Shown: positions 7,573 through 15,858 of the stretch, piece after piece
How positions within the stretch are numbered: the first letter of the stretch is position 1
Layout: each line of letters begins with the position of its first letter
Assembly: GCA_035938875.1 (NCBI GenBank)
Contig: DASZGL010000081.1
Coordinates: 1-25,797 of the forward strand
DNA: 25,797 nucleotides
Source: DASZGL01 sp035938875
GTDB lineage: Bacteria; Chloroflexota; Dormibacteria; Aeolococcales; Aeolococcaceae
Direction: 5' to 3'
Made by a program: the position numbers and the translations under genes
The notes under the pieces: model-generated
The model's database searches: none
What the model was told of the DNA's origin: nothing
The model's input: the letters and a program-made list of their open reading frames with translations, nothing else

Positions 7573-8718
7573 ATGGACGTGCGCCTCAACGAAGAGCAGC
7601 TGATGATCCAGCAGACGGTGCGCGAGCTGGCTCGGGACAAAATCGGTCCGCGTGCCGCCGAGATCGACGAGACCGCCGAGTTTCCCTGGGACGTCGTCGA
7701 ACTCTTCCGCAAGCACGACATCTTCGCTCTGCCGTTCCCGCCGGAGTACGGCGGACTCAGTGGCAGCGCGCTCACTCTCAATGTGGCCATCGAGGAGATC
7801 GCCAAGGTGTGCGCCACCAGCGCGCTGATCCTCGCCGTCCAGGCGCTCGGCGGGTACCCGATCATGCTCGCCGGCAGCGACGAGCAGAAGGCGCGGTGGT
7901 TGCCCGACCTGGCAAGCGGGCGCAAGCTCGCCGCCTACGCCCTGACCGAGCCCGGCGCGGGCAGCGACCCGGCGGCCATGCAGACGCGGGCGGTGCGCCA
8001 GGGCGATGAGTACGTGATCAACGGATCCAAGATCTGGATCACCGACGGCGGCGTCGCCGACAGCATCGTGGTTTTTGCCCGCACTGACCCGAACGCCAAG
8101 ACCAGGGGCATCAGCGCGTTTGTCATCGACGCCAAGAACTCACCGGGGTTCACCGCGTCGACCATCCACGGCAAGCTGGGCATCCGGGGTAGCAACACCG
8201 CCGAACTCCATTTCGACGACGTCCGTGTGCCCGTGGAGAATCGCATCGGCGCCGAAGGGGAAGGGTTCAAGATCGCGCTGCGCGTCCTCGACCGCTCGCG
8301 GCCGGGTGTCGCCGCCCAGGCGCTGGGCATCGCCCAGGGCGCGCTGGACTACGCGGTCGGCTACGCCAAGGAGCGCAAGCAGTTTGGCAAGGCGATCGCC
8401 GAATTTCAGGGGATCCAGTTCATGCTCGCCGACATGGAGGCACAGACGGCCGCGGCGCGCGCCGTCGTCTACCACGCCAGCGAGCTCATCGACCGCCACA
8501 GCCCCGACGTCGCCCACCACGCCGCCATTTGCAAGCTGATCGCCGGTGACGCAGCGATGAAGGTGACCACCGACGCCGTGCAGGTCCTCGGCGGCTACGG
8601 CTACGTGCGCGAATACCCCGTCGAACGCATGATGCGCGACGCGAAGATCACGCAGATATACGAAGGAACGAACCAGATCCAGCGCGTGGTGATCGCGCGG
8701 CATCTGCTGAAGGACTGA
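7573..8718 (+). CDS. Acyl-CoA dehydrogenase (third of three)
   Basis: A 381-residue, fully canonical acyl-CoA dehydrogenase: LTEPGAGSDPAAMQT (124-138), KIWITDGG (153-160), ERKQFGKAIAEFQ (267-279), LGGYGYVREYPVER (339-352) and catalytic Glu364 in IYEGTNQIQR. The ATG at 7573 fits the family N-terminus; a TTG at 7558 overlapping the previous stop would add five residues. It is the last gene of the SDR-led operon and is followed by a hairpin. It most resembles short-chain/butyryl-type enzymes. With the mutase further downstream (12524) it could process the butyryl- or isobutyryl-CoA pool; this is inference. Confidence 0.95.
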   Translation: MDVRLNEEQLMIQQTVRELARDKIGPRAAEIDETAEFPWDVVELFRKHDIFALPFPPEYGGLSGSALTLNVAIEEIAKVCATSALILAVQALGGYPIMLAGSDEQKARWLPDLASGRKLAAYALTEPGAGSDPAAMQTRAVRQGDEYVINGSKIWITDGGVADSIVVFARTDPNAKTRGISAFVIDAKNSPGFTASTIHGKLGIRGSNTAELHFDDVRVPVENRIGAEGEGFKIALRVLDRSRPGVAAQALGIAQGALDYAVGYAKERKQFGKAIAEFQGIQFMLADMEAQTAAARAVVYHASELIDRHSPDVAHHAAICKLIAGDAAMKVTTDAVQVLGGYGYVREYPVERMMRDAKITQIYEGTNQIQRVVIARHLLKD

Positions 8719-8722
8719 GGCT

Positions 8723-8745
8723 CGCGAGTTCAGCGCCAACTCGCG
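8723..8745 (+). terminator. Hairpin after the acyl-CoA operon
   Basis: CGCGAGTT / AACTCGCG form a perfect 8-bp stem with a 7-nt loop, starting 5 nt after the stop of the last acyl-CoA dehydrogenase. There is no T-tract, as is common in GC-rich genomes. It is a probable 3' end or stabilising stem-loop of the operon mRNA. Confidence 0.5.
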
Positions 8746-8776
8746 GCAATACGTGCCACGCTGCGAGGTGCTGGGG

Positions 8777-8782
8777 TATCCT
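8777..8782 (+). promoter_or_regulatory. Candidate -10 box upstream of the LCP gene
   Basis: TATCCT lies in the 195-bp gap before the LCP gene and would give a leader of about 125 nt. I see no good -35 box and no known RNA element in the leader, so confidence is low. Confidence 0.3.
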
Positions 8783-8913
8783 GCGCCCACACCGGGCGAA
8801 ACGGACCACGTCCACTCCACGTTGCACCACGACACGCGCCGGGTCCCGGGCGGCGCGGCTGATCCGTTCCACCCCCCAGTCCGCACGGGCGGGCGCACCT
8901 GGACCTGTCATCG

Positions 8914-10395
8914 ATGGCATCGACCGTACGCCGGCGACGGCGCTCGAGCTACAACAGCACTCCTGCGTGGCTGTCACCACGTCGCCTCGTGCTCGGATCG
9001 GTGTTGCTGGTGGTCGCCATCGTCGGCGTGTACGCGACGCGAGTGGTGCTCTCGCTGTCCAGTCTGTTTCATGAGAGCCCCGCGTCGGTGGTGCGTTCGC
9101 TGCTCCCCGGTGGTCACGGCAACTCCGACATCGCGGCCAAGTTCGCCGCAGGACAGCGCATCAACATCGCGCTGTACGGCTACGGCGGCGATGGGCACAG
9201 CGGTGCGCTCCTCAGCGACTCGATCATGGTGGTATCCATCCAATCTCGCGGCCAGGGGCAGAAGCCGCAGATCGCCGAGATCGGCATCCCTCGGGACTGG
9301 TGGGTGCCCATCGACCTCGGCGGCGGCCACAACGCCTTCGGCCGGATCAACGAGGCATACGAGGCCGGCCAGAGCGGCGTGCCCTTCAAGTCGTCGGTGT
9401 ACACCGGAGACCATGGCGGCGGCGCCATGGCCGACGCCACCCTGGAACGCATGCTCGGGATCCACATCGACCACTTCATCGGCATGGACTTCACCGCCTT
9501 CAAGAGCGCCGTCGACGCGGTTGGCGGTGTCGATGTCAACGTGGAGCACACCTTCACCGACACAATGTATCCCCGCGGTGAGTGTGCTGGTCCCACCCCC
9601 GACTGCGCGTACACGACCATCCACTTCGACGCGGGGATGCAGCACATGGACGGCGCCAGGGCGCTGATCTTCGCCCGGTCACGTGAGTCAACCGATCCCC
9701 AGGAGGGCAGCAACTTCGCCCGCAACAAGCGCCAGCAGCTGGTGCTCACCGCGGTGAAGCAGAAGGTGCTCAGTGTCGGCGGCCTGCGCAACCTCCCCGA
9801 CCTGCTCGGAGCGCTCGGCGACCACGTGATCATGGACCTCAGTCTCGACGACGCCCTGAGCCTCTATGACGTGGTCAAGGACGTCGACCCCGCGACCATC
9901 GAGCACGTCAGCATCGACGACAGCAATTTCATCTACGAGTGCGGGTACCCGACCAACTGCGACTCGGCCATCGAGTATCCCTACGACCGCACCTTCGCCA
10001 GCATCCACCACTACGTGACCAGCATGTTCGTCGACCCGGCGGTCGTCGCCGAGCCGGTGCCCATCAGCGTGGTCGACAGCAGCGGCCGCAAGCGTGACGC
10101 TTCGCAGCGCTGGACCGCGCTGCTCGCCAACCTCGGTTTGCGAACCAGCGACGGGCACGCCGGAAAGCTGAGCAGCACCACCCATGTCATCGACGCAACC
10201 GGGGGCCGCGGCAGCAGGACCGCGGCCTGGCTCGCGGCGTACTTCGGTGTCACCGTGGAGACGCCGGCGCCGGGCGCTACCACCGCGCCGGCGGCGACGA
10301 CCACAGCCCCCGCCACGGGGATCACGGTGATCCTCGGCCAGGACGAGGAGCGCTCCTTCAACAACCCGTCGGCCGGGCTGTACGCCGGCCACTGA
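8914..10395 (+). CDS. LytR-CpsA-Psr (LCP) family cell-wall ligase
   Basis: A 493-residue membrane-anchored protein. An Arg-rich N-terminus (residues 5-11) is followed by one membrane helix (about 24-43), with the rest outside. The LCP catalytic domain (about 82-280) has INIALYGYGGDG, LSDSIMVVS, the IPRD motif (125-128), and ALIFARSRES with the phosphate-binding Arg residues. A C-terminal LytR_C-type domain (about 375-440) includes VVDSSGRKRDAS and a Rossmann-like helix-strand pattern, followed by a Thr/Ala/Pro-rich tail. LCP enzymes transfer undecaprenyl-phosphate-linked polymers such as teichoic acids or arabinogalactan onto peptidoglycan or protein. This supports a Gram-positive-type envelope. 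No Shine-Dalgarno site is evident before the ATG. Confidence 0.92.
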   Translation: MASTVRRRRRSSYNSTPAWLSPRRLVLGSVLLVVAIVGVYATRVVLSLSSLFHESPASVVRSLLPGGHGNSDIAAKFAAGQRINIALYGYGGDGHSGALLSDSIMVVSIQSRGQGQKPQIAEIGIPRDWWVPIDLGGGHNAFGRINEAYEAGQSGVPFKSSVYTGDHGGGAMADATLERMLGIHIDHFIGMDFTAFKSAVDAVGGVDVNVEHTFTDTMYPRGECAGPTPDCAYTTIHFDAGMQHMDGARALIFARSRESTDPQEGSNFARNKRQQLVLTAVKQKVLSVGGLRNLPDLLGALGDHVIMDLSLDDALSLYDVVKDVDPATIEHVSIDDSNFIYECGYPTNCDSAIEYPYDRTFASIHHYVTSMFVDPAVVAEPVPISVVDSSGRKRDASQRWTALLANLGLRTSDGHAGKLSSTTHVIDATGGRGSRTAAWLAAYFGVTVETPAPGATTAPAATTTAPATGITVILGQDEERSFNNPSAGLYAGH

Positions 10396-10456
10396 GCGTC
10401 TCCCCAGGCCCCATCCTCGACAATCTGCTCTCCGGTCCGCGACCACGGAGGCAGAG

Positions 10457-11491
10457 ATGCGCATCGGTGTGCTCACCGGGGGCGGCGATGCCCCGGGTCT
10501 CAATGCGGCGATCCGCGCGGTGGCGCGGCGAGCCCTCGCCGAGGGCGACACGGTGCTCGGCGTGCCCAATGGATGGGCGGGCATGGTCGGTGAAGGCACG
10601 CTCATCGAGATCGGACGCCGCAACGTGTCGGGGATCCTCCAGCTCGGCGGCACCATGCTGGGCAGCTCGCGCACCAACCCGCTGAAGATGGAGGGCGGGC
10701 TCGAGCGGGTCAGCGCCACCATGGCCGGCGCCGGCATCGACGCCCTGGTCGCCATCGGCGGTGACGACACCCTCAGCGTCGCCGCCCGTCTTGCGGAGGC
10801 GGGATCACCCGTCGTCGGCGTCCCCAAGACGATGGACAACGACCTCAGCGTCACCGAGTACTGCATCGGCTTCGACAGCGCGGTGGGCATCGTCACCGAG
10901 GCTCTCGACAGGCTGCACACCACCGCGGCGTCGCACCACCGGGTCATGGTCGTCGAGGTGATGGGTCGCGACACCGGTTGGGTCGCGGTCATGGGCGGGC
11001 TCGCCGGCGGCGCCGACATGATCATCATCCCGGAGTTCGCGGTGTCCCTCGACGAGGTGGTCGATCATCTCCACGCGCGGCGCGCGGCGGGCAGCGACTT
11101 CAGCATCATCGTCGCCTCCGAAGGCGTGAGGATGCCGGAGATGGGACAGGACGAAGACCCCGACGGACCCAAGGACGCGTTCGGGCACGTGCTGTTGAGC
11201 CGCCGCGGCGTCGGCGAGCGTCTCGCCGCTCTCATCGAGCAGCGCACCCACCTGGAGACGCGGGCGACGGTCCTCGGTCACACCCAGCGCGGCGGCTCAC
11301 CCTCGGCGTACGACCGCATCTGGGCCACCCACGTCGGCGCCGCCGCCTACGACCTGGTGCGCGCGCGACAGTGGGGAATGATGCCGGTGGTGCAGTGCGG
11401 TGCGGTGCGCACAGCGGCGATCGCCGAGGTCGTCGCCGAACAGCGTCGCGTGCCTCGCGAGCTGTACGAGCTCGCCAAGACCTTCTACTGA
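10457..11491 (+). CDS. pfkA: 6-phosphofructokinase with PPi-type active site
   Basis: A 344-residue PfkA-family enzyme that phosphorylates fructose-6-phosphate to fructose-1,6-bisphosphate in glycolysis. LTGGGDAPGLNA (6-17) is the first phosphate-donor loop, GGDDT is at 101-105, PKTMDND at 123-129 (catalytic base Asp127), and MVVEVMGRDTGW lines the sugar-phosphate site. Numbering happens to match the E. coli enzyme, and the residues that decide the donor are Asp104 and Lys124. ATP-dependent enzymes have Gly at both; PPi-dependent enzymes have Asp and Lys. I therefore expect PPi use, possibly reversible. The ATG has a GGAGG site (10447-10451) 5 nt upstream. It stands 61 bp after the LCP gene and may be co-transcribed with it. 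Confidence 0.93.
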   Translation: MRIGVLTGGGDAPGLNAAIRAVARRALAEGDTVLGVPNGWAGMVGEGTLIEIGRRNVSGILQLGGTMLGSSRTNPLKMEGGLERVSATMAGAGIDALVAIGGDDTLSVAARLAEAGSPVVGVPKTMDNDLSVTEYCIGFDSAVGIVTEALDRLHTTAASHHRVMVVEVMGRDTGWVAVMGGLAGGADMIIIPEFAVSLDEVVDHLHARRAAGSDFSIIVASEGVRMPEMGQDEDPDGPKDAFGHVLLSRRGVGERLAALIEQRTHLETRATVLGHTQRGGSPSAYDRIWATHVGAAAYDLVRARQWGMMPVVQCGAVRTAAIAEVVAEQRRVPRELYELAKTFY

Positions 11492-11553
11492 CGTCACTCG
11501 CCCGGCCGGCGCATGCAGTCTTGCCGGACGGTTCGGTCTGACGACCTCCCGGA

Positions 11554-11559
11554 TACACT
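11554..11559 (+). promoter_or_regulatory. Leaderless-type -10 box of the GTPase/mutase operon
   Basis: TACACT lies exactly 6 nt before the MeaB-type ATG, with no Shine-Dalgarno site. Transcription would start at or next to the start codon. The -35 region is not recognisable. Confidence 0.45.
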
Positions 11560-11565
11560 CGGGCC

Positions 11566-12504
11566 ATGGACCTCGCCGAACGGCTGCTCGCCGGTGAGCC
11601 CCGCGCACTGGCCCGGGCAATCAGCATGGTCGAGGACCGTGACCCGGGGCTCCCCGAGCTCATCGGCGCCGTCCGCTCGCGTCTCGGCCACGCCCACGTG
11701 GTCGGCGTCACCGGCCCCCCGGGGGCGGGCAAGAGCACCCTCTGCGACGGCCTCATCGAACGCTGGCGCAGAGCCGGCGAGACCGTTGGCGTGATCGCCG
11801 TCGATCCCACCAGCCCCTTCAGCGGTGGGGCGATCCTCGGAGACCGCGTGCGCATGCAGCGTCACACGCTGGACCGGGGCGTGTACATCCGCAGCATGGC
11901 GGCGCGCGGCCATCTCGGCGGCCTGGCCAGCGCCACCCGCGAGGCGATGCGCCTCGTCGACGCCAGCGGGCGCGACCGCTGCCTGCTGGAGACCGTCGGC
12001 GTCGGTCAGTCCGAGCTCGAGGTGATGCTCACCGCCGACACCACCGTGGTGGTGACCACGCCGACGTATGGCGACAGCGTGCAGATCATCAAGGCGGGCA
12101 TCCTCGAGATCGCCGACGTCTTCGTGGTCAACAAGGCAGACCTGCCCGGCGCCGACCGAGTGCACAAAGAGCTGCGCGAGCTCGCCCATCTCACCAAGGC
12201 GGGAACATCATGGGAACCGCCGGTGGTCAGCACCGTGGCCAGCACCGGTGAGGGAATCGACCGGCTCGCCGAGGCGATCGAACGGCACCGCCAGGCTGTC
12301 GCCGCCAGTGGTCAGCTGGAGACACGACGCCGCGACCGGGTGCGCGCCGAGATCGAGGCCATCGTCGCCGAGCGGGCCATCGAGCGGGCACGGGTCGCGC
12401 TCGATGGGGGCACAATGAGACGAGCGCTCGAGGGCGACCTCGGCGCCATCGATCCCTATGACCTGGCCGACCGGATCCTCGAGAACGGCCACAACCCAGA
12501 CTGA
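11566..12504 (+). CDS. meaB: MeaB/ArgK-type GTPase, acyl-CoA mutase chaperone
   Basis: A 312-residue G3E-family P-loop GTPase. Walker A GPPGAGKS is at 50-57, the Mg/base-sensing loop DPTSPFSGGAILGDR at 80-94, ETVGVGQSE (142-150) is the Walker B/switch segment characteristic of MeaB, and NKAD (189-192) gives guanine specificity. These proteins load and protect adenosylcobalamin in methylmalonyl-CoA or isobutyryl-CoA mutase. The C-terminal helices (about 240-312) match the dimerisation arm. It ends 19 nt before the mutase large subunit, so the two are almost certainly partners. Length and motifs are typical. Confidence 0.95.
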   Translation: MDLAERLLAGEPRALARAISMVEDRDPGLPELIGAVRSRLGHAHVVGVTGPPGAGKSTLCDGLIERWRRAGETVGVIAVDPTSPFSGGAILGDRVRMQRHTLDRGVYIRSMAARGHLGGLASATREAMRLVDASGRDRCLLETVGVGQSELEVMLTADTTVVVTTPTYGDSVQIIKAGILEIADVFVVNKADLPGADRVHKELRELAHLTKAGTSWEPPVVSTVASTGEGIDRLAEAIERHRQAVAASGQLETRRRDRVRAEIEAIVAERAIERARVALDGGTMRRALEGDLGAIDPYDLADRILENGHNPD

Positions 12505-12523
12505 CAGAAGGCGCCTCCCGCCA

Positions 12524-14146
12524 ATGGCCACCACCGTCGACCGCCGCGCAACTCTCCCCCGGGTCCCCGAGGACACTCTCGGCGGCATCCTGCTGCAGGA
12601 CGTCTACACCGACTCGGACGTTGCTGACATGGATGTCACGAAGCAGCTGGCTACGCCCGGCGAATATCCCTACACCAGGGGCATCCATCCGACCGGATAC
12701 CGCGGCCGGCTGTGGACTATGCGACAGTTCGCCGGCTTCGGCAGCGCGGCGCAGACCAACGAGCGCTACCGCTTTCTCCTCTCCCAGGGGCAGACCGGGT
12801 TGAGCGTGGCCTTCGACATGCCCACCCTGATGGGACGCGACAGCGACGAGCCCGAGGCCCAGGGCGAGGTGGGCCACTGCGGCGTCGCCGTCGACTCGGT
12901 GGAGGACATGCTCGTCCTCTTCCGTGACATCGACGTGGGGTCCGTCAGCACCTCGATGACCATCAACTCGCCCGCGGCGATCAGCTTCGCGCAGTACCTG
13001 GTGGTCGCCGAGGAGCAGGGCGTCCCCTTCGACAGGTTGAGCGGCACCCTGCAGAACGACATCCTCAAGGAGTACATCGCTCAGAAGGAGTTCATCTTCC
13101 CGCCGCAGCCGTCGCTGCGCCTGGTGACCGATGTCATCGTCTTCTGCACCCGCCACCTGCCCCGCTGGCACCCCGTGTCGATCAGCGGATATCACATCCG
13201 CGAGGCGGGCAGCACTGCTGCCCAGGAGCTGGCGTTCACCCTTGCCGACGGTTTCGCTTACGTCGAAGCGGCGATCGCCGCGGGACTCAAGGTCGACGAA
13301 TTCTCGCCGCGCCTCTCCTTCTTCTTCGACTCGCACATCGACTTCTTCGAGGAGATCGCCAAGTTTCGCGCCGCGCGTCGCATCTGGGCGCGTCACATGC
13401 GTGAGCGCTTCGGCGCCAAGGACGAGCGCAGCCTTAAGCTGAAGTTCCACACCCAGACCGCAGGCGTCTCGCTGACCGCGCAGCAGATCGAGAACAACGT
13501 CGCCCGAACCGCCTTCGAGGCGCTGGCCGCCGTACTTGGCGGAACCCAGTCGCTGCACACCAACTCCATGGACGAGGTGCTCGCCCTGCCCACCGCCAAG
13601 TCGGCGCAGATCGCGCTGCGAACCCAGCAGATCCTCGCCTTCGAGACCGGCGTGCCCTCGGTCACCGATCCGCTTGCCGGTTCGTACTTCCTCGAGGCGC
13701 TGACCGACACCATGGAGGCAGCCGCCGAGGCATACTTCGAGCAGATCCGCGCCCAGGGGGGCATGCTCGCCGCCATCGAGAACGGCTTCCCCCAGCGCGA
13801 GATCGCCGACGCCGCCTTCCGCCATCAGCAGCAGCTCGACCGCGGAGATCGGGTCATCATCGGCGTCAACGCGTTTGCCGAGACACTGGACGACGAACCG
13901 CCGAACATCCTGCACATCGATGACCAGGTGGAGCGCGACCAGAGCCGCCAGCTGCGCCGCCTGCGCGAGACGCGGGACAACGGCAGCGTCACCACCCGGC
14001 TGGACGCGCTCAAGGAGGTGGCCATGGGCAGCGACAACGTCGTCCCGGCCCTGCTCGACTGCGTCCGCGCTCGGGCCACCGAGGGTGAGATCGTCGGGGC
14101 GCTGCGCAGTGTGTTCGGCACCTGGCGCGAGACCCCGGAGTTCTAG
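12524..14146 (+). CDS. B12-dependent acyl-CoA mutase large subunit, isobutyryl-CoA mutase type
   Basis: A 540-residue methylmalonyl-CoA mutase family TIM-barrel subunit without the C-terminal B12-binding domain, so a separate small subunit is needed and is not in this window. Conserved segments are RQFAGFGSAAQTNERY (68-83), GLSVAFDMPTLMGRDSD (92-108), SISGYHIREAG (219-229, His224 over the cobalamin), FHTQTAGVSLTAQQ and GGTQSLHTNSMDE. The two residues known to set substrate are Phe69 and Gln187 (in KEYIAQKE), 118 residues apart. They match isobutyryl-CoA mutase (Phe80/Gln198) and not methylmalonyl-CoA mutase (Tyr89/Arg207). The expected reaction is isobutyryl-CoA to n-butyryl-CoA, or a related branched acyl-CoA. 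The ATG at 12524 is preferred because earlier starts would lie inside the GTPase gene; the ribosome site is weak. Confidence 0.93.
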   Translation: MATTVDRRATLPRVPEDTLGGILLQDVYTDSDVADMDVTKQLATPGEYPYTRGIHPTGYRGRLWTMRQFAGFGSAAQTNERYRFLLSQGQTGLSVAFDMPTLMGRDSDEPEAQGEVGHCGVAVDSVEDMLVLFRDIDVGSVSTSMTINSPAAISFAQYLVVAEEQGVPFDRLSGTLQNDILKEYIAQKEFIFPPQPSLRLVTDVIVFCTRHLPRWHPVSISGYHIREAGSTAAQELAFTLADGFAYVEAAIAAGLKVDEFSPRLSFFFDSHIDFFEEIAKFRAARRIWARHMRERFGAKDERSLKLKFHTQTAGVSLTAQQIENNVARTAFEALAAVLGGTQSLHTNSMDEVLALPTAKSAQIALRTQQILAFETGVPSVTDPLAGSYFLEALTDTMEAAAEAYFEQIRAQGGMLAAIENGFPQREIADAAFRHQQQLDRGDRVIIGVNAFAETLDDEPPNILHIDDQVERDQSRQLRRLRETRDNGSVTTRLDALKEVAMGSDNVVPALLDCVRARATEGEIVGALRSVFGTWRETPEF

Positions 14147-14205
14147 CGCAACCTGCATGGGTATACAGCTGAAGCGGGTACACGGGTAGAGGAGGAGGGC
14201 ACGTC

Positions 14206-14835
14206 ATGGCAGGAGCCGCCAGTCCCTGGCCGATGATTCACACCGAGCGCGCAGCGTTGGTCGCCGACCTGGAGGGCGTCAGCGACGCGCAGTGGGAGAC
14301 GCCGTCGCTCTGCGAGCTGTGGACCGTCCGCGACGTTGTCGCCCACATCACGGCGACGGCGAAGATGACCCAGGGGAAGTTCTTCACAAAGATGATCGGC
14401 TCTGGTTTTCGCTTCAACGCCATGGCGGCCAAGGACATCGCCAGAGAACGCGGCGGCTCGCCCGCAGACACCCTTGCCGGGTTGCGGTCGCAGCTGACAG
14501 CAACGACACATCCGCCGGGACCCCTCGACGCCATGCTCGGCGAGCAGGTGCTCCACGGCGATGACATCCGTCGCCCGCTGGGCATCGCCCACGCCTATCC
14601 CCCTGAGGTGCTCATCCGCGTCGCCGATTTCTACAAGGGCTCGAACCTGCTCATCGGCACCAAGAAGCGCATCGCCGGACTGCGGCTGCGCGCCTCCGAT
14701 GTCGACTGGTCGACGGGAGACGGGCCCGAGGTATCCGGGCCGATGCTCTCACTGGTCATGGCGATGACGGGGCGCAAGGCGGCACTCGCGGACCTGTCCG
14801 GCGAGGGGCTGGCGACGCTGCAGTCTCGCAACTAG
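14206..14835 (+). CDS. Maleylpyruvate isomerase/mycothiol-type DinB-fold protein
   Basis: A 209-residue protein with the N-terminal pattern of the MDMPI/DinB-like metal-binding family: WETPSLCELWTVRDVVAHITA (30-50) and GEQVLHGDDIRRPLG (112-126). The likely metal triad is His47, Glu113 and His117, with Glu and His spaced ExxxH as in the mycothiol-dependent maleylpyruvate isomerase. Many members are thiol-S-transferases acting with mycothiol or bacillithiol; the substrate here is unknown. A strong purine-rich ribosome site (GGAGGAGGG) precedes the ATG. The 59-bp gap to the mutase contains TATACA (14162-14167), a possible -10 box, so it may be transcribed on its own or with the mutase. Confidence 0.82.
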   Translation: MAGAASPWPMIHTERAALVADLEGVSDAQWETPSLCELWTVRDVVAHITATAKMTQGKFFTKMIGSGFRFNAMAAKDIARERGGSPADTLAGLRSQLTATTHPPGPLDAMLGEQVLHGDDIRRPLGIAHAYPPEVLIRVADFYKGSNLLIGTKKRIAGLRLRASDVDWSTGDGPEVSGPMLSLVMAMTGRKAALADLSGEGLATLQSRN

Positions 14836-14880
14836 CCGGCGCGGTTTCGCCATCGCCTCCGATCGGGTATTGACAGGGCG

Positions 14881-15858
14881 ATGGACTTCACCGACTACTA
14901 CCAGGTGCTCGGCGTCGCTCGGGACGCCGACCAGGCGGCGATCAAGGCTGCGTATCGCAAGCTGGCGCGCACCCTGCATCCCGACGTCAACAAGGACCCC
15001 CAGTCGGAGTCCCGCTTCAAAAAGGTCAACGAGGCCTACGAGGTTCTCAAGGACCCCAAGAAGCGAGCCAAGTACGACCGCCTGGGCGCCAACTGGGAGC
15101 AGCTCGAGCAGCAGGAGGCGTTTGCCCGAGAGTACACGCAGCAGCGCGGCCGCGGCGGCGCAGCGGACGCCGGCTTCAGCGACTTCTTCGAGATGTTCTT
15201 CAGTGACGGCGGCGTCGACATCGACGAGCTTCTCCGCAGCGGATCAGGGTCGACCACCTTTCGCTTCCAGACGTTCGGGCCTGGTGAAGCGCCGGGTGGC
15301 TTCCAGCAGGTGCGCCGCCGCGGCCGCGACATCGAGGAACACGTCGACATCACCCTGGAGGAGGCGGCGCGGGGAACGGTCCGCCTGCTGCGCATCGGCG
15401 AGCGCCAGGTGGAGGTACGCATCCCCGCCGGCGTGACCGCCGGCTCACGCGTCCGTGTCGGCGGTGAGGGGCGCGCCGGCAGCGGTGGCGGCGAGCGCGG
15501 CGACGTCTTCCTCACCGTGCGGCTGCGCCCCCATCCCCGCTTCAAGGTGCACGGTCGCGACCTGCGCGCGGACCTCGCCGTCAGGGACGACATCGCGGTG
15601 CTCGGGGGCGAGGTGTCGTTCGACGGCCTGCTTGGTCCGCTGAAGCTGACCATCCCCCCGGGAACCACCGACGGCCGAATCATGAGGCTGCGAGGCAAGG
15701 GCCTCCCCGGGCTGCGCGCCGCAGCGGCGGGCGACCTGCTGCTCACCGTGCGCATCAGCCTCCCGGCGCAGCCCACTGACGCAGAACGCGAGCTCTATCG
15801 CTCGTTGTCGCGGCTGCGGGGCAGCGGCCAGCCCGCCGAGGCCGGCACTACCTCCTGA
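14881..15858 (+). CDS. DnaJ/CbpA-like Hsp40 co-chaperone without zinc finger
   Basis: A 325-residue J-domain protein. The J domain covers about residues 5-70, with HPD at 33-35. A short linker with FSDFFEMFFSDGG replaces a classical Gly/Phe region. Two beta-rich substrate-binding domains follow (about 145-310), with GRDIEEHVDITLEEAARG starting the first. The CxxCxGxG zinc repeats of DnaJ proper are absent, so this is a class B/CbpA-type Hsp40. It stimulates the DnaK ATPase and delivers unfolded clients. No dnaK or grpE is nearby. A TATTGA box 7 nt before the ATG may be a weak leaderless promoter. The 3' end overlaps the convergent DUF2905 gene by 11 nt. Confidence 0.93.
   Translation: MDFTDYYQVLGVARDADQAAIKAAYRKLARTLHPDVNKDPQSESRFKKVNEAYEVLKDPKKRAKYDRLGANWEQLEQQEAFAREYTQQRGRGGAADAGFSDFFEMFFSDGGVDIDELLRSGSGSTTFRFQTFGPGEAPGGFQQVRRRGRDIEEHVDITLEEAARGTVRLLRIGERQVEVRIPAGVTAGSRVRVGGEGRAGSGGGERGDVFLTVRLRPHPRFKVHGRDLRADLAVRDDIAVLGGEVSFDGLLGPLKLTIPPGTTDGRIMRLRGKGLPGLRAAAAGDLLLTVRISLPAQPTDAERELYRSLSRLRGSGQPAEAGTTS

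Noticed and set aside
12227..14158. 643-codon minus-strand frame opposite the mutase
   Set aside because: It is antisense to a well-conserved enzyme, with no recognisable domain. This is a typical GC-rich shadow.
14881..15858. Classical DnaJ (class A)
   Set aside because: The cysteine-rich zinc-binding repeats are absent, so it is a CbpA-like class B co-chaperone.
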